Shown here piece by piece: positions 25,580 through 34,180 of a stretch of DNA of 64,000 nucleotides. Under the pieces are notes generated by a model that was not told the DNA's origin, searched no databases, and saw nothing but the letters and a program-made list of their open reading frames with translations. The stretch's first letter is position 1. Each line of letters opens with the position of its first letter. Position numbers and translations under genes: made by a program. Location: assembly GCF_014650035.1 (NCBI RefSeq), contig NZ_BMUE01000001.1, positions 310,001 through 374,000 on the forward strand. Direction: 5' to 3'. Origin of the DNA: Streptomyces lucensis JCM 4490 (lineage in GTDB: Bacteria; Actinomycetota; Actinomycetes; Streptomycetales; Streptomycetaceae).

Positions 25580-26890
25580 GTGCCAGCAAGTGCAACGAAG
25601 TCCCTGCGGATCGCCGTCCTCGCGGACTCCGACACCCGGTGGAAGTGGGGCGCGCTCACCGCGCGCCGCCTCGCCCCCGCGGCTGCCGGAGTACGGCTCG
25701 ACGGCTACCTCCTGCGGGGACGCGCCACCCCGACACCCCGCCAGCTCCAGGAAGTCGGCGTCCCGGCGGACTCCCTGCGCGAGGTCACCGGCGTCGAGTT
25801 CCTGCGCGAGATGAGCACGACGTCGTACGACGTCCTCGTCCTCGCCCTGGTCGGCGGCGGGGTCCAGGCGATGCTGCACGGGCTGCGCAACGCCTGGGCC
25901 TCGGGCAGGCGGCCCGTCGTCGTCACCGGCTACGTCGGCGTCGTCTACGAGAAGCTCGCCGACGGGCTGCTGCTGCGGCACGGCGCGGACCTCGTCCTCG
26001 CCAACTCCCGGCACGACGCGGACCGGTTCCGGGCCGTGTACGAGGGGGTGGGCGCCGACGCCTCCGCGGTGACCGAGGTCGCCCTGCCCTTCCTGGGCGG
26101 GGAGGCGTACACCGGCGAACACGACCCCTACACCGTGGTGTTCGCCGCCCAGCCGTCCGTCCCGGACAGCCGCAGGGACCGCGCGTACCTGCTCGACCGG
26201 CTGATCGGGCACGCCCGCCGGCACCCCGGGCGCGAGGTGCTGCTCAAGCTGCGCTCCAAGCCCGGCGAGCACACCACGCACATCGAGGAACTGCCGTACC
26301 AGAAGCTGGTCCAGGGCATGGACGCGCCGCCCAACTTCCGCCTCGTGTACGGGCACATGGGCGAGGTGCTCGACCGCACCGACCTGCTGGTCACGGTCAG
26401 CTCCACGGCCGCCCTGGAGGCCCTGCACCGGCGGGTCCCGACGGTCGTCCTGACCGACCTCGGTGTGCGCGAGGCGCTCGGCAACCACCATTTCACCGGC
26501 TCCGGGTGCCTCGCCTCCTGGGACCAGCTGGACGCCGGGCACCGCCCGGTGCCGGACGAGGAGTGGGTGGCCCGGCAGGGCGTCGCCGCCGACGGGTCGT
26601 ACGCCACCGCGTTCGACACCGCCCGCGACCGCATCGCCGTGCTGCTGGACCGCCCCGGCGGCCTGCCTCCCCTCGACCCCTACTACACCCCCCGGACAGC
26701 GCCCGGCTACCTGCCCGGCATCCTCGCCCGCCACCACCTCGGCCCGGACGGCGCCCCGCTGCCCGGCGCGCCCGCCGCCGACAAGGCGCCCGGCCCCGTC
26801 CGCCAGATCGTGCGCCGCGCCGCGCGCGGCGCCTACCGGCACGGCGTGCAGCGGGTCGCCCCGGTGATCCGGCGGATGGGCGAGCTGTGA
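25580..26890 (+). CDS. Putative glycosyltransferase (DUF6716-like) of the nonulosonate cluster
   Basis: A 436-residue soluble protein with a GT-B-like layout. The N-terminal segment LRIAVLADSDTRWKWG is followed by VLVLALVGGGVQAMLHGL and VVVTGYVGVVYEKLADGLLLRHGADLVLANSRHD. The C-terminal domain has LKLRSKPGEHTTHIEELPYQ and LLVTVSSTAALEALHRRVPTVVLTDLG, a motif arrangement like sialyl/capsule transferases. GTG 25580 has no strong ribosome site. It is the first gene of a four-gene plus-strand operon and is probably involved in transfer of a Kdn-like sugar. Confidence 0.7.
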   Translation: MPASATKSLRIAVLADSDTRWKWGALTARRLAPAAAGVRLDGYLLRGRATPTPRQLQEVGVPADSLREVTGVEFLREMSTTSYDVLVLALVGGGVQAMLHGLRNAWASGRRPVVVTGYVGVVYEKLADGLLLRHGADLVLANSRHDADRFRAVYEGVGADASAVTEVALPFLGGEAYTGEHDPYTVVFAAQPSVPDSRRDRAYLLDRLIGHARRHPGREVLLKLRSKPGEHTTHIEELPYQKLVQGMDAPPNFRLVYGHMGEVLDRTDLLVTVSSTAALEALHRRVPTVVLTDLGVREALGNHHFTGSGCLASWDQLDAGHRPVPDEEWVARQGVAADGSYATAFDTARDRIAVLLDRPGGLPPLDPYYTPRTAPGYLPGILARHHLGPDGAPLPGAPAADKAPGPVRQIVRRAARGAYRHGVQRVAPVIRRMGEL

Positions 26891-26960
26891 ACCAGAGCCA
26901 GGTGGACGGGCGAGCCGTGAACGAGACGAAGGCGGACGGGCGAGCCGTGAACCGACCCCA
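26871..26960. repeat. Three 30-bp tandem repeats over a stop codon
   Basis: Units starting GGYGGAYGGGCGAGCYGTGA at 26871, 26901 and 26931. The first contains the stop of the gene ending at 26890; each later copy repeats the stop in the same frame before the next gene's ribosome site (AAGGAG). Confidence 0.85.
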
Positions 26961-26973
26961 AGGAGTGGAACCC

Positions 26974-28212
26974 ATGTCCGACCCGGAAGCCGGCCACGGT
27001 GCTTCGGTGCGCCGGGTGCTGGCGGTGATCCCCGCCCGCGGCGGCTCCAAGGGCGTACCCGCGAAGAACCTCGCACCCGTGGGCGGCGTCCCGCTGGTGG
27101 CGCGCGCGGTACGCGAGTGCCGGGCGTCCCGGCTGGTGACCGACGTCGTCGTCTCCACCGACGACCAGGCCATCGCGGCCGCCGCGCGGGAGGCCGGGGC
27201 CGAGGTCGTGCTGCGGCCGGCCGCCATCGCCGGTGACACGGCGACCTCGGAGGCCGCGGTCCTGCACGCCATGGACGCCCACGAGGCCCTGCACGGCACC
27301 GCTGTCGACGTGGTGCTGCTGGTGCAGTGCACCAGCCCGTTCATCCTCCGCGAGGACATAGACGGGGTCACGGCAGCGGTGATCGAGCACGGCGCGGACA
27401 GCGCGCTGACGGTCGCCCCCTTCCACGGCTTCCTCTGGCGGGACGGGAGCGACGACCTCGCGCCGTCCGCCGGCGGCTACGGCGTCAACCACGACAAGTC
27501 CTTCCGCCCCCGCCGCCAGGACCGCCCCCAGGACCTGCTGGAGACCGGTGCCGCCTACGCGATGGACGCGGCCGGCTTCCGTGAGCACCGGCACCGCTTC
27601 TTCGGCCGCACCGAGCCGGTCCGCACCGACCCGGCCCGTGTGCTGGAGATCGACGATCCGCACGACCTGGCCCGTGCCCGGGCCCTCGCTCCGCTCTTCG
27701 ACGCGGACCGCCCCGGCGCCCTCCCGGCCTACGACGACGTCGACGCCGTAGTCCTCGACTTCGACGGCACCCAGACCGACGACCGGGTGCTGATCGACTC
27801 CGACGGACGGGAGTTCGTCTCAGTGCACCGCGGCGACGGACTCGGCATCGCGGCCCTCCGCAGGAGCGGCCTGCGGATGCTGATCCTGTCCACGGAACAG
27901 AACCCGGTGGTCGCCGCCCGCGCTCGCAAGCTCAGGCTCCCGGTGCTGCACGGCGTCGACCGCAAGGACCTCGCCCTCAAGCAGTGGTGCGAGGAGCAGG
28001 GCATCGCGCCGGAGCGCGTGCTCTACGTCGGCAACGACGTCAACGACCTCCCGTGCTTCGCCCTCGTCGGCTGGCCCGTGGCGGTCGCGAGCGCCCACGA
28101 CGTCGTACGCGGCGCCGCACGCGCGGTCACCACCGTCCCCGGCGGTGACGGCGCGATCCGAGAGATCGCCAGCTGGATCCTCGGCCCCTCTCTCGATTCC
28201 CTCCCCAAGTAA
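26974..28212 (+). CDS. CMP-nonulosonate synthetase fused to HAD phosphatase
   Basis: A 412-residue two-domain enzyme. Residues ~10-235 are an acylneuraminate cytidylyltransferase (VIPARGGSKGVPAKNLAPVGG, VVSTDDQAIAAAA, VQCTSPF, KSFRPRRQDRP). Residues ~250-405 are a KdsC-like HAD phosphatase (VVLDFDGTQTDDRV, ILSTEQNPVVAARA, YVGNDVNDLPCF), with Gln in the usual DGTLTD position. It activates the sugar with CMP and may dephosphorylate the NeuB-type product. ATG 26974 follows AAGGAG. The adjacent synthase makes the substrate. Confidence 0.92.
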   Translation: MSDPEAGHGASVRRVLAVIPARGGSKGVPAKNLAPVGGVPLVARAVRECRASRLVTDVVVSTDDQAIAAAAREAGAEVVLRPAAIAGDTATSEAAVLHAMDAHEALHGTAVDVVLLVQCTSPFILREDIDGVTAAVIEHGADSALTVAPFHGFLWRDGSDDLAPSAGGYGVNHDKSFRPRRQDRPQDLLETGAAYAMDAAGFREHRHRFFGRTEPVRTDPARVLEIDDPHDLARARALAPLFDADRPGALPAYDDVDAVVLDFDGTQTDDRVLIDSDGREFVSVHRGDGLGIAALRRSGLRMLILSTEQNPVVAARARKLRLPVLHGVDRKDLALKQWCEEQGIAPERVLYVGNDVNDLPCFALVGWPVAVASAHDVVRGAARAVTTVPGGDGAIREIASWILGPSLDSLPK

Positions 28213-28224
28213 GGACATCTCCTG

Positions 28225-29163
28225 ATGAGCACCAACTCCCGTCTGCGCCAGTTCGGTTCCCGCGAGGTCGGCCCCGGCCGCCCCGTCTACGTCTGCGGCG
28301 AGATCGGCATCAACCACAACGGTGAGCTGGAGAACGCCCTCAAGCTGATCGACGTGGCCGCCGAGGCCGGCTGCGACGCCGTGAAGTTCCAGAAGCGCAC
28401 CCCGGAGATCTGCACCCCGCGCGACCAGTGGGACATCGAGCGCGACACCCCCTGGGGCCGGATGACCTACATCGACTACCGCCACCGCGTGGAGTTCGGC
28501 GAGGACGAGTACCGCCGGATCGACGAGTACTGCAAGGAGAAGGGAATCGACTGGTTCGCCTCTCCGTGGGACACCGAGGCCGTCGCCTTCCTGGAGAAGT
28601 TCGACCTCCCCGCCCACAAGGTGGCCTCCGCCTCCCTCACGGACGACGAGCTGCTGCGCGCCCTGCGCGCCACGGGCCGCTCGGTCATCCTCTCCACGGG
28701 CATGTCCACCCCGCGCCAGATCCGCCACGCGGTCGAGGTCCTCGGCTCGGACAACATCCTCATGTGCCACGCCACCTCCACCTACCCGGCCAAGGCCGAG
28801 GAGCTGAACCTCCGCGTGATCAACACGCTGGAGAAGGAGTACCCGAACGTCCCGATCGGCTACTCCGGCCACGAGACCGGCCTGCAGACCACCCTCGCGG
28901 CGGTCGCGCTGGGCGCGGTGTTCGTCGAGCGCCACATCACCCTCGACCGCGCCATGTGGGGCTCCGACCAGGCCGCTTCGGTGGAGCCGCAGGGCCTCAC
29001 CCGCCTGGTCCGGGACATCCGCACCATCGAGGCCTCCCTCGGTGACGGCGTGAAGAAGGTCTACGACTCCGAGATGGGCCCGATGAAGAAGCTGCGCCGC
29101 GTCACCGGCGTCGTCGCCGAGGAGGAGATCGCGGCGGCCGCGGGCGAGCCGGTCGCGGTCTGA
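28225..29163 (+). CDS. NeuB-type nonulosonate synthase without SAF domain
   Basis: A 312-residue TIM-barrel synthase condensing a hexose (or its phosphate) with phosphoenolpyruvate. Motifs: CGEIGINHNGELENALKLID, AVKFQKRTPEICTP, WFASPWDTEAV, HKVASASLTDDELLRAL, CHATSTYPAKAEELNLR, GYSGHETG, VERHITLDR. Typical NeuB proteins have ~35 more residues forming a C-terminal SAF/antifreeze-like domain; this one ends after a short tail (VTGVVAEEEIAAAAGEPVAV). It is 12 nt downstream of the synthetase gene. Kdn synthesis is the most likely role given the wall polymer known in Streptomyces. Confidence 0.9.
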   Translation: MSTNSRLRQFGSREVGPGRPVYVCGEIGINHNGELENALKLIDVAAEAGCDAVKFQKRTPEICTPRDQWDIERDTPWGRMTYIDYRHRVEFGEDEYRRIDEYCKEKGIDWFASPWDTEAVAFLEKFDLPAHKVASASLTDDELLRALRATGRSVILSTGMSTPRQIRHAVEVLGSDNILMCHATSTYPAKAEELNLRVINTLEKEYPNVPIGYSGHETGLQTTLAAVALGAVFVERHITLDRAMWGSDQAASVEPQGLTRLVRDIRTIEASLGDGVKKVYDSEMGPMKKLRRVTGVVAEEEIAAAAGEPVAV

Positions 29164-29182
29164 CCGACCGGACCGTCGGGCG

Positions 29183-29214
29183 GCCCGCCGGCCCGCCGGC
29201 CCGCCGGCCCGCCG
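29183..29214. repeat. Four perfect 8-bp tandem repeats GCCCGCCG
   Basis: A simple microsatellite in the 153-bp gap between the synthase and the next cluster gene; prone to slippage. Confidence 0.8.
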
Positions 29215-29316
29215 GTCCGCTGACGAATCACGCACCGAACTCCATACCGCACTACTCGACGCACCGCTCGACGCAATGCCCGACGGAATGCCCTACGACG
29301 GGACGGTCGTACGCCG

Positions 29317-30468
29317 ATGAGCCCCCGCGCCGGTCACACCGGCCACCCTCCCCGCACGCTCGCCTTCGTGGAGAGCCCGGTCCAGCTGCTCAACGTGCTG
29401 GAGTGGGCGCACCTGCACGGCCTGCAGGGCGCGCGGCCGGACGCCCTGCCGTCCGTGCCCGCCCAGAAACGGCGGACGGTGGCCGGTGGGACGCCACCGG
29501 CAGGCGCGGAGCTCACGGTCGTCGTCCTGTCCCCGACCGACCCCATGACCCGGGGCCAGCTGCGCCGCATGGCCGACCTGGCCCGGGACGAGGGGCACCG
29601 GGTGCGCTGGGAGGAGGCGCGGGGTGGCACCACCGCGCCCTTCCACACGATCGGCGGCCTGGCCGGCTCGCTGCGCCGCGCCGACCGGATCGTCATGGGG
29701 GACCCGTTCTCCCGCTACGTACAGCTGCTGCTGACCATCACCCGCGCCCGCGACCTGGTCGTGGTCGACGACGGCACGGCGACGATGGAGTTCGTCGCCC
29801 AGCTGGCCCGCGGCGAACGCCTGGTCCGCTGGCACCGCAAGGGCGGCCGCCGCGGCCCGCTTGACCTGCTCTTCGCCCCGGTCTCCGCCTCGGCCCGCCG
29901 CCGCCTCACCCCGGCCGAGGGCCGCCGGGTGGAGGTCTTCTCCTCCATGCCGGTGACGGAGACCCCGGACGGCGTCACGGTCACCGCCAACGACTTCGCC
30001 TGGACCCGCTCCCGCTTCGGACCCCCGCGCATCACCAAGGGCGCGGACATGGTCGGCACGTCCCTGGTGGAGACCGGGGTCGTCGACGGCGACCGCTACC
30101 TGGAGGCCGTCCGCGGCCTGGCCGAGGTCCACGGCACGACCCGGTACTTCGCCCACCGCCGCGAGAGCACCGACAAGCTCCACCGCCTGGCCGCCGAGAC
30201 CGGCCTGGAGATAGTCCGCCCGGACCTCCCGCTGGAACTCATCGCCCGCCGCGGCCCGATCGGACGCACGATCCTCAGCTTCCCCTCCACGGTCGTCCAC
30301 ACCCTCCCCCTGGCCCTGGCCGGCACTGGAGTCCGCGTGGCGGTCTGCGACATCGACCCGTCCTGGCTGACGGAAACGGCGTCACCCCGCGCCCAGGGCT
30401 TCCTGTCCGGGGTGACGGGAACGGCACGGGACGTACACCGGCTGACGTCGGTGGCGGCGCTGGCGTAA
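29317..30468 (+). CDS. Polysialyltransferase/GT52-like protein of the nonulosonate cluster
   Basis: A 383-residue protein starting after a short polar leader with RTLAFVESPVQLLNVLEWAHLHG, a strand-helix start seen in family 52 and polysialyltransferase-like glycosyltransferases. Later segments RADRIVMGDPFSRYVQLLLT and LVVVDDGTATMEFVAQL, and the terminal FPSTVVHTLPLALAGTGVRVAVCDID, fit a CMP-sugar dependent GT-B fold. It has no membrane helix. Last gene of the plus-strand unit; probably transfers the CMP-activated sugar. Start ATG 29317; family assignment moderate. Confidence 0.65.
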   Translation: MSPRAGHTGHPPRTLAFVESPVQLLNVLEWAHLHGLQGARPDALPSVPAQKRRTVAGGTPPAGAELTVVVLSPTDPMTRGQLRRMADLARDEGHRVRWEEARGGTTAPFHTIGGLAGSLRRADRIVMGDPFSRYVQLLLTITRARDLVVVDDGTATMEFVAQLARGERLVRWHRKGGRRGPLDLLFAPVSASARRRLTPAEGRRVEVFSSMPVTETPDGVTVTANDFAWTRSRFGPPRITKGADMVGTSLVETGVVDGDRYLEAVRGLAEVHGTTRYFAHRRESTDKLHRLAAETGLEIVRPDLPLELIARRGPIGRTILSFPSTVVHTLPLALAGTGVRVAVCDIDPSWLTETASPRAQGFLSGVTGTARDVHRLTSVAALA

Positions 30469-30676
30469 CGGGCGCACGGCGACCACACACCGGTGCCTCA
30501 CTGCCGCCGGCATGAGTACGGATACTCAGCCACTGTGGCGGCGGGTACGGATGTGGCCGGAATGCAGAGCCCGTAAGTTCCCTCCAGATAGGGTCTTTTC
30601 TGCTTCACGACGTGTGCACGGACCATGCCGCGTCGGCCGGGCTGCCGGCAACGGGGATACGGGGAGGGAATCAGGC

Positions 30677-31138
30677 ATGTCCTGGGCAGAGTGGGAACAG
30701 CTTAAGGCGGATGCGGCGGCGCGTGCCTCCACTCAGATGCGGCTCAACAGCATCCCGGCCGATCCGGGGGGATCTTCATCCGGCGGTGGACTCTCGCCAC
30801 AGTTGAAGTCCAAGAAGCAGGCGTGGATTAAGGCCGGTGGGGACACCAAAGGGCTGAAGGACGACATCGGCAAGGCGCTGACAAAGCTGGAGGAAGGGCA
30901 GTCGGGCCTGGGTGATACGACCGGATTACAGTCGGCAACGGCGCAGAAGGAGTTATTCGACTCCTGGAGAAGGTACGTCCATGATGTGAGCGGCCGTTGC
31001 GGTGACCTGGGCGGTCTGATGGAGCGGTCGGGGCATGAGTTCTGGATGCTCGACTCGGACGTCAAGGCTCAACTGGACAAAATCAGCATCAAATATCAGG
31101 ACACCGATCCGCTCGGCGGCCACTCGAAGGGCAAGTGA
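30677..31138 (+). CDS. Hypothetical helical protein with TTA codons
   Basis: A 153-residue protein from ATG 30677 (GGAGGG upstream). A Gly/Ser break at ~28-38 separates a short N-terminal helix (MSWAEWEQLKADAAARASTQMRL) from a helical body with a WRRYVHDVSGRCGDLGGLMERSG segment, loosely reminiscent of WXG100-type partners. Two TTA leucine codons (30926-30928 and 30953-30955) imply dependence on the bldA tRNA. It is 9 nt upstream of the hydrolase gene and probably co-transcribed. Function unknown. Confidence 0.7.
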   Translation: MSWAEWEQLKADAAARASTQMRLNSIPADPGGSSSGGGLSPQLKSKKQAWIKAGGDTKGLKDDIGKALTKLEEGQSGLGDTTGLQSATAQKELFDSWRRYVHDVSGRCGDLGGLMERSGHEFWMLDSDVKAQLDKISIKYQDTDPLGGHSKGK

Positions 31139-31147
31139 TCGGTGGTC

Positions 31148-32983
31148 ATGGATATCGCGACGCTGAAGGATTTCAAGCCGTCCGAGTACGAGGAAGCGGC
31201 TGACGGGTACCGGGCCATAAGCGATATGGCTGGCTCGTCCATGGACGCGGTAGATAACCAGATCTCTGCCGGAATTCGCAATCAGCTCAGGGGTGAGGCA
31301 GCGAAGGCGGTTCTCGGAGAACTTCGAAAGCTGTCCAAGAACTTCCACTACGTTCAGACAGAGTGCGCTCTGGCCAGCACCGCGCTGAATGGATTCGCCT
31401 TCGACATGGGTGCCGCGAAGCGGAAGTTGGAGGCAGCGCTGGCGGACGCACACGCGGCCAGTTGCACCGTGGGCACGGATGGATCGGTCACCTACCCGGC
31501 GGGCGGCAAGGAAGTCGACGGCAAAGCACCAGAGGGCGGCACCATGCCGCCGGGGACCAGCCCGACGAACCCGACCTCGGCGTCGCTGGAACGCACGGCG
31601 GCCAACATGCACCCCAATCCGAATTTCGGCAAGGCCCAGGACTTGGCGAACCGCATCGGCGACGCACTGCAGGAGGCCGAGGAAGCCGACCACAAGTGGG
31701 CACCGAAACTGCGTGCGCTCAAGGCCGACGACGACCTGGTGGTATCCGCTCGGGACTGGACGGACGTCAAGTCCGACACCGATGGTGTCCGCACCGCAAG
31801 CAAGGGCTACCTCGGCTCCCTGCCGCATCCACCGAAGGACGGCAGCCCAAAGGGCAATGCGGCTTGGTGGAAGGGGCTCACTCCGGAGCAACAGTCGGAC
31901 TACCTGGCCGTGCATCCGGACTCGATCGGCGCGATGGACGGACTTCCGGCCGCCGCACGGGACCAAGCCAACCGTACAGTGCTCGATGAGGCACGCTCCG
32001 AGGCGCAACTGGACTACGACGCCTGGTTGAAGGACCATCCCGAACCCAAGCGGTACACGCCCTACATCAATCCGCTAACGGGCACCGAGGTGAAGGGCGC
32101 GATGGTCGAAAGCCAGGAGTGGAAGGACTGGGAGAAGGCACGGAAAGGCGCGCGCGGAGGGCTCGACGGCATGGAGGCGATCCAGCAGCGTTTCGACACC
32201 AGTACTGGCGAAGAAACCCGGCCCTATCTGCTCGGGTTCGACACCAGGAACCGGGGGCATGCCATCGTGTCGATCGGCAATCCTGACACCGCGGACAACG
32301 TGGTCACCTATGTGCCTGGAACCGGTTCCACTCTGAATGGCATCGACGGCGACATTAATCATGCCTTAGCGCTTCAAGTAAAAGCGGAACGCATGGACCC
32401 CGCGCACTCCACCGCATCGATCGCATGGCTCGGGTATGACGCCCCACAGAGCCTCCTCGGTGACGCGACGGATGCCAAGTACGCTGATGCTGCCCGTGAG
32501 CCACTGACTGAGTTTCTGACGGGAATCGATACCTCTCATCAGGGATCGGTCAACTCCACGCTATTGGGACACAGCTATGGCACCCTTGTCGCCGGTGAAA
32601 CCATGCGGGACCACCCCGACCTGCCCGTCGACAACGCCATCCTCGTGGGCAGCCCTGGCGTGGGCGTCGGACACGCCAAGGACTTGAACATCGGATCCGA
32701 CCGCGTCTGGGCGGCCACTGCCAAGAACGATCTGGTTAATCTCGCTCCGCCGCCCTCCGGAACACTGGCACCCCTGAACCCGATGGCATACTGGCGCCTT
32801 TTCAACGACCATTCGGTCATGTACGGCAATGATCCGACATCGGACGAGTTTGGCGGTCAGACCTTCCACGTTGCCGATGGGAAGTTGCCGCTCTCGGATG
32901 GGTTGATGCCTGCGCACTCCCAGTACTGGGAGGGAGACTCCTTGAACAACATGGCGAAGATCGTAACCGGAGGAAAGCCGTGA
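31148..32983 (+). CDS. Large protein with C-terminal DUF1023-type alpha/beta hydrolase
   Basis: A 611-residue protein. Residues 1-110 are helical and WXG100-like (EYEEAADGYRAISDMAGSSM...); ~110-330 is a charged linker; ~350-590 is an alpha/beta hydrolase of the actinobacterial DUF1023 type with VVTYVPGTGSTLNGI and the nucleophile elbow LLGHSYGTLVAG (Ser ~475), then AILVGSPGVGVGHA. It contains a TTA codon (32366-32368). GC is lower than its neighbours. ATG 31148 is preferred to GTG 31142. It overlaps the lipoprotein gene by GTGA. Substrate unknown. Confidence 0.82.
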   Translation: MDIATLKDFKPSEYEEAADGYRAISDMAGSSMDAVDNQISAGIRNQLRGEAAKAVLGELRKLSKNFHYVQTECALASTALNGFAFDMGAAKRKLEAALADAHAASCTVGTDGSVTYPAGGKEVDGKAPEGGTMPPGTSPTNPTSASLERTAANMHPNPNFGKAQDLANRIGDALQEAEEADHKWAPKLRALKADDDLVVSARDWTDVKSDTDGVRTASKGYLGSLPHPPKDGSPKGNAAWWKGLTPEQQSDYLAVHPDSIGAMDGLPAAARDQANRTVLDEARSEAQLDYDAWLKDHPEPKRYTPYINPLTGTEVKGAMVESQEWKDWEKARKGARGGLDGMEAIQQRFDTSTGEETRPYLLGFDTRNRGHAIVSIGNPDTADNVVTYVPGTGSTLNGIDGDINHALALQVKAERMDPAHSTASIAWLGYDAPQSLLGDATDAKYADAAREPLTEFLTGIDTSHQGSVNSTLLGHSYGTLVAGETMRDHPDLPVDNAILVGSPGVGVGHAKDLNIGSDRVWAATAKNDLVNLAPPPSGTLAPLNPMAYWRLFNDHSVMYGNDPTSDEFGGQTFHVADGKLPLSDGLMPAHSQYWEGDSLNNMAKIVTGGKP

Positions 32984-33933
32984 AACTGGGTAGAGCGGTA
33001 TCGGTTGCCGCAATGCTGATCACCACAGGCGCGGTAGTTGCTTGCGGGTCGAATCAGGACGAGGGCGGAACGAGTACGACTACGTCGAAGCAGGGTGCCA
33101 TGGATGAGCAGCAAGCAATGAAACGCGCCGAGCAGATCATTCGGCAGGCGGTGGATGGCATGTCGCCGAAGCCGACTCTCAAACGGGTCGGTCCTGTACC
33201 TGTTGGAGCCTGCCTTGCGGACGACCACAGCTCTGGCGGGCGTCAACAGGTCAGCCTCACATACCAGCTCACCGGCGTACCGGGCACTCAGGCCAAGAAC
33301 CTGGTGCGGCAAGCGCGGGACGCCTGGGTGAAGAAGGGTTACAAGTTCCAGTCATCAGACGCCGACTGGTCCGATCCTTTCCCCACGGTGAGCATGCGTA
33401 CTGATCGCGACGACTTCTGGATGGACGCCATCACCGGTGTTGTGGACAAGGAAAAGGGTGAAGGCCTTGCCTCTATCGGTGTGACCTCACCTTGTTTCAC
33501 GCCGAGTGCTGCCTCCTCGGCCGACCCGGCCTCCTTTCAGCGTGTTCCCCTTCCCGCAGATGAGCAGGCCGAGCGACGGGCGCTCGGCCACTCCAGCCGC
33601 ATCTATGACGTACTCCGGTTGCAACATGCACCGGCGAGGGAGGGAGAGGGCCTCGCCACCTACCAGGAGGGTGGAGACACCTACGCCCACCACGCCTGGT
33701 CGACCCAGCCAGCGGGGAGCGACAAGACGGTTCAGGCGCTGGAGCGGGCGCAGGCCTACTTCGAGAGCGCCGGCTGGGCGGTACGCCATGTCCCGACGGC
33801 GACTGGTGCTCCCGCACTCCTGGCCCGGAACGCGGCAGACGGGACGGTGTCCCAACTGGCGCCGTCCGTTGATGGCACGCTGCGGGTTGGAGTGACGACT
33901 CCCGTCGTGGGCCCCGGTGTCACGACGGCGTGA
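32980..33933 (+). CDS. Lipoprotein coupled to the DUF1023 hydrolase
   Basis: A 317-residue predicted lipoprotein. MKLGRAVSVAAMLITTGAVVACGSNQDEGG has a lipobox with Cys at residue 22. The mature part is a polar extracytoplasmic domain that looks like two similar alpha/beta lobes (LKRVGPVPVGACLADD... and THAHHAWSTQPAGS-type segments around KTVQALERAQAYFESAGW). The start is GTG 32980, overlapping the hydrolase stop, with AGGAAAG just upstream. Secreted partner of the preceding hydrolase is an inference from coupling. Confidence 0.8.
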   Translation: MKLGRAVSVAAMLITTGAVVACGSNQDEGGTSTTTSKQGAMDEQQAMKRAEQIIRQAVDGMSPKPTLKRVGPVPVGACLADDHSSGGRQQVSLTYQLTGVPGTQAKNLVRQARDAWVKKGYKFQSSDADWSDPFPTVSMRTDRDDFWMDAITGVVDKEKGEGLASIGVTSPCFTPSAASSADPASFQRVPLPADEQAERRALGHSSRIYDVLRLQHAPAREGEGLATYQEGGDTYAHHAWSTQPAGSDKTVQALERAQAYFESAGWAVRHVPTATGAPALLARNAADGTVSQLAPSVDGTLRVGVTTPVVGPGVTTA

Positions 33934-33973
33934 CGTCGCGATCGTGCGGCGGGCGTCGATCGGCTCAGGTCGT

Positions 33974-34180
33974 TCAGGGGCGCTGGTCAAGTCTCAGAGA
34001 TGCGATGAAGGGGGCGAAGACCGCGGCTGGGAAGGTGAGGATGCCCGCGGATCGGTCCTTGGAGTCGCGTATGGCTATGTGGGTGGGTGAGTTCGCGATC
34101 TCCACGCAGGAGTCGCCGTCGCCAGGCCCTGAGTAGGACGACTTCCGCCAATTGTCGGGCGTCTCCATGGGATGCCTCAC
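33974..34180 (-). CDS. DUF397 protein (whiJ-locus small protein)
   Basis: A 68-residue DUF397 protein (WRKSSYSGPGDGDSCVEIA...IAIRDSKDRSAGILTFPAAVFAPFIASL), the small partner found beside WhiJ-type regulators in Streptomyces. The GTG at 34180 overlaps the regulator's stop codon (GTGA); an internal ATG at 34168 is an alternative start. Members influence development and antibiotic production, and some authors treat the pair as toxin/antitoxin-like, but the biochemical role is unsettled. Confidence 0.9.
   Translation of the reverse strand: MRHPMETPDNWRKSSYSGPGDGDSCVEIANSPTHIAIRDSKDRSAGILTFPAAVFAPFIASLRLDQRP

Noticed and set aside
24404..27076. 890-residue minus-strand frame
   Set aside because: Only the last 325 residues (GT2 enzyme) are real; the rest is antisense to the transferase gene at 25580.
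29183..29214. Short direct repeats as a possible CRISPR
   Set aside because: 8-bp units without spacers; a microsatellite.
23073..33933. Antibiotic biosynthetic gene cluster
   Set aside because: The genes fit wall-polymer and envelope functions; no PKS, NRPS, terpene or RiPP core enzymes are present.
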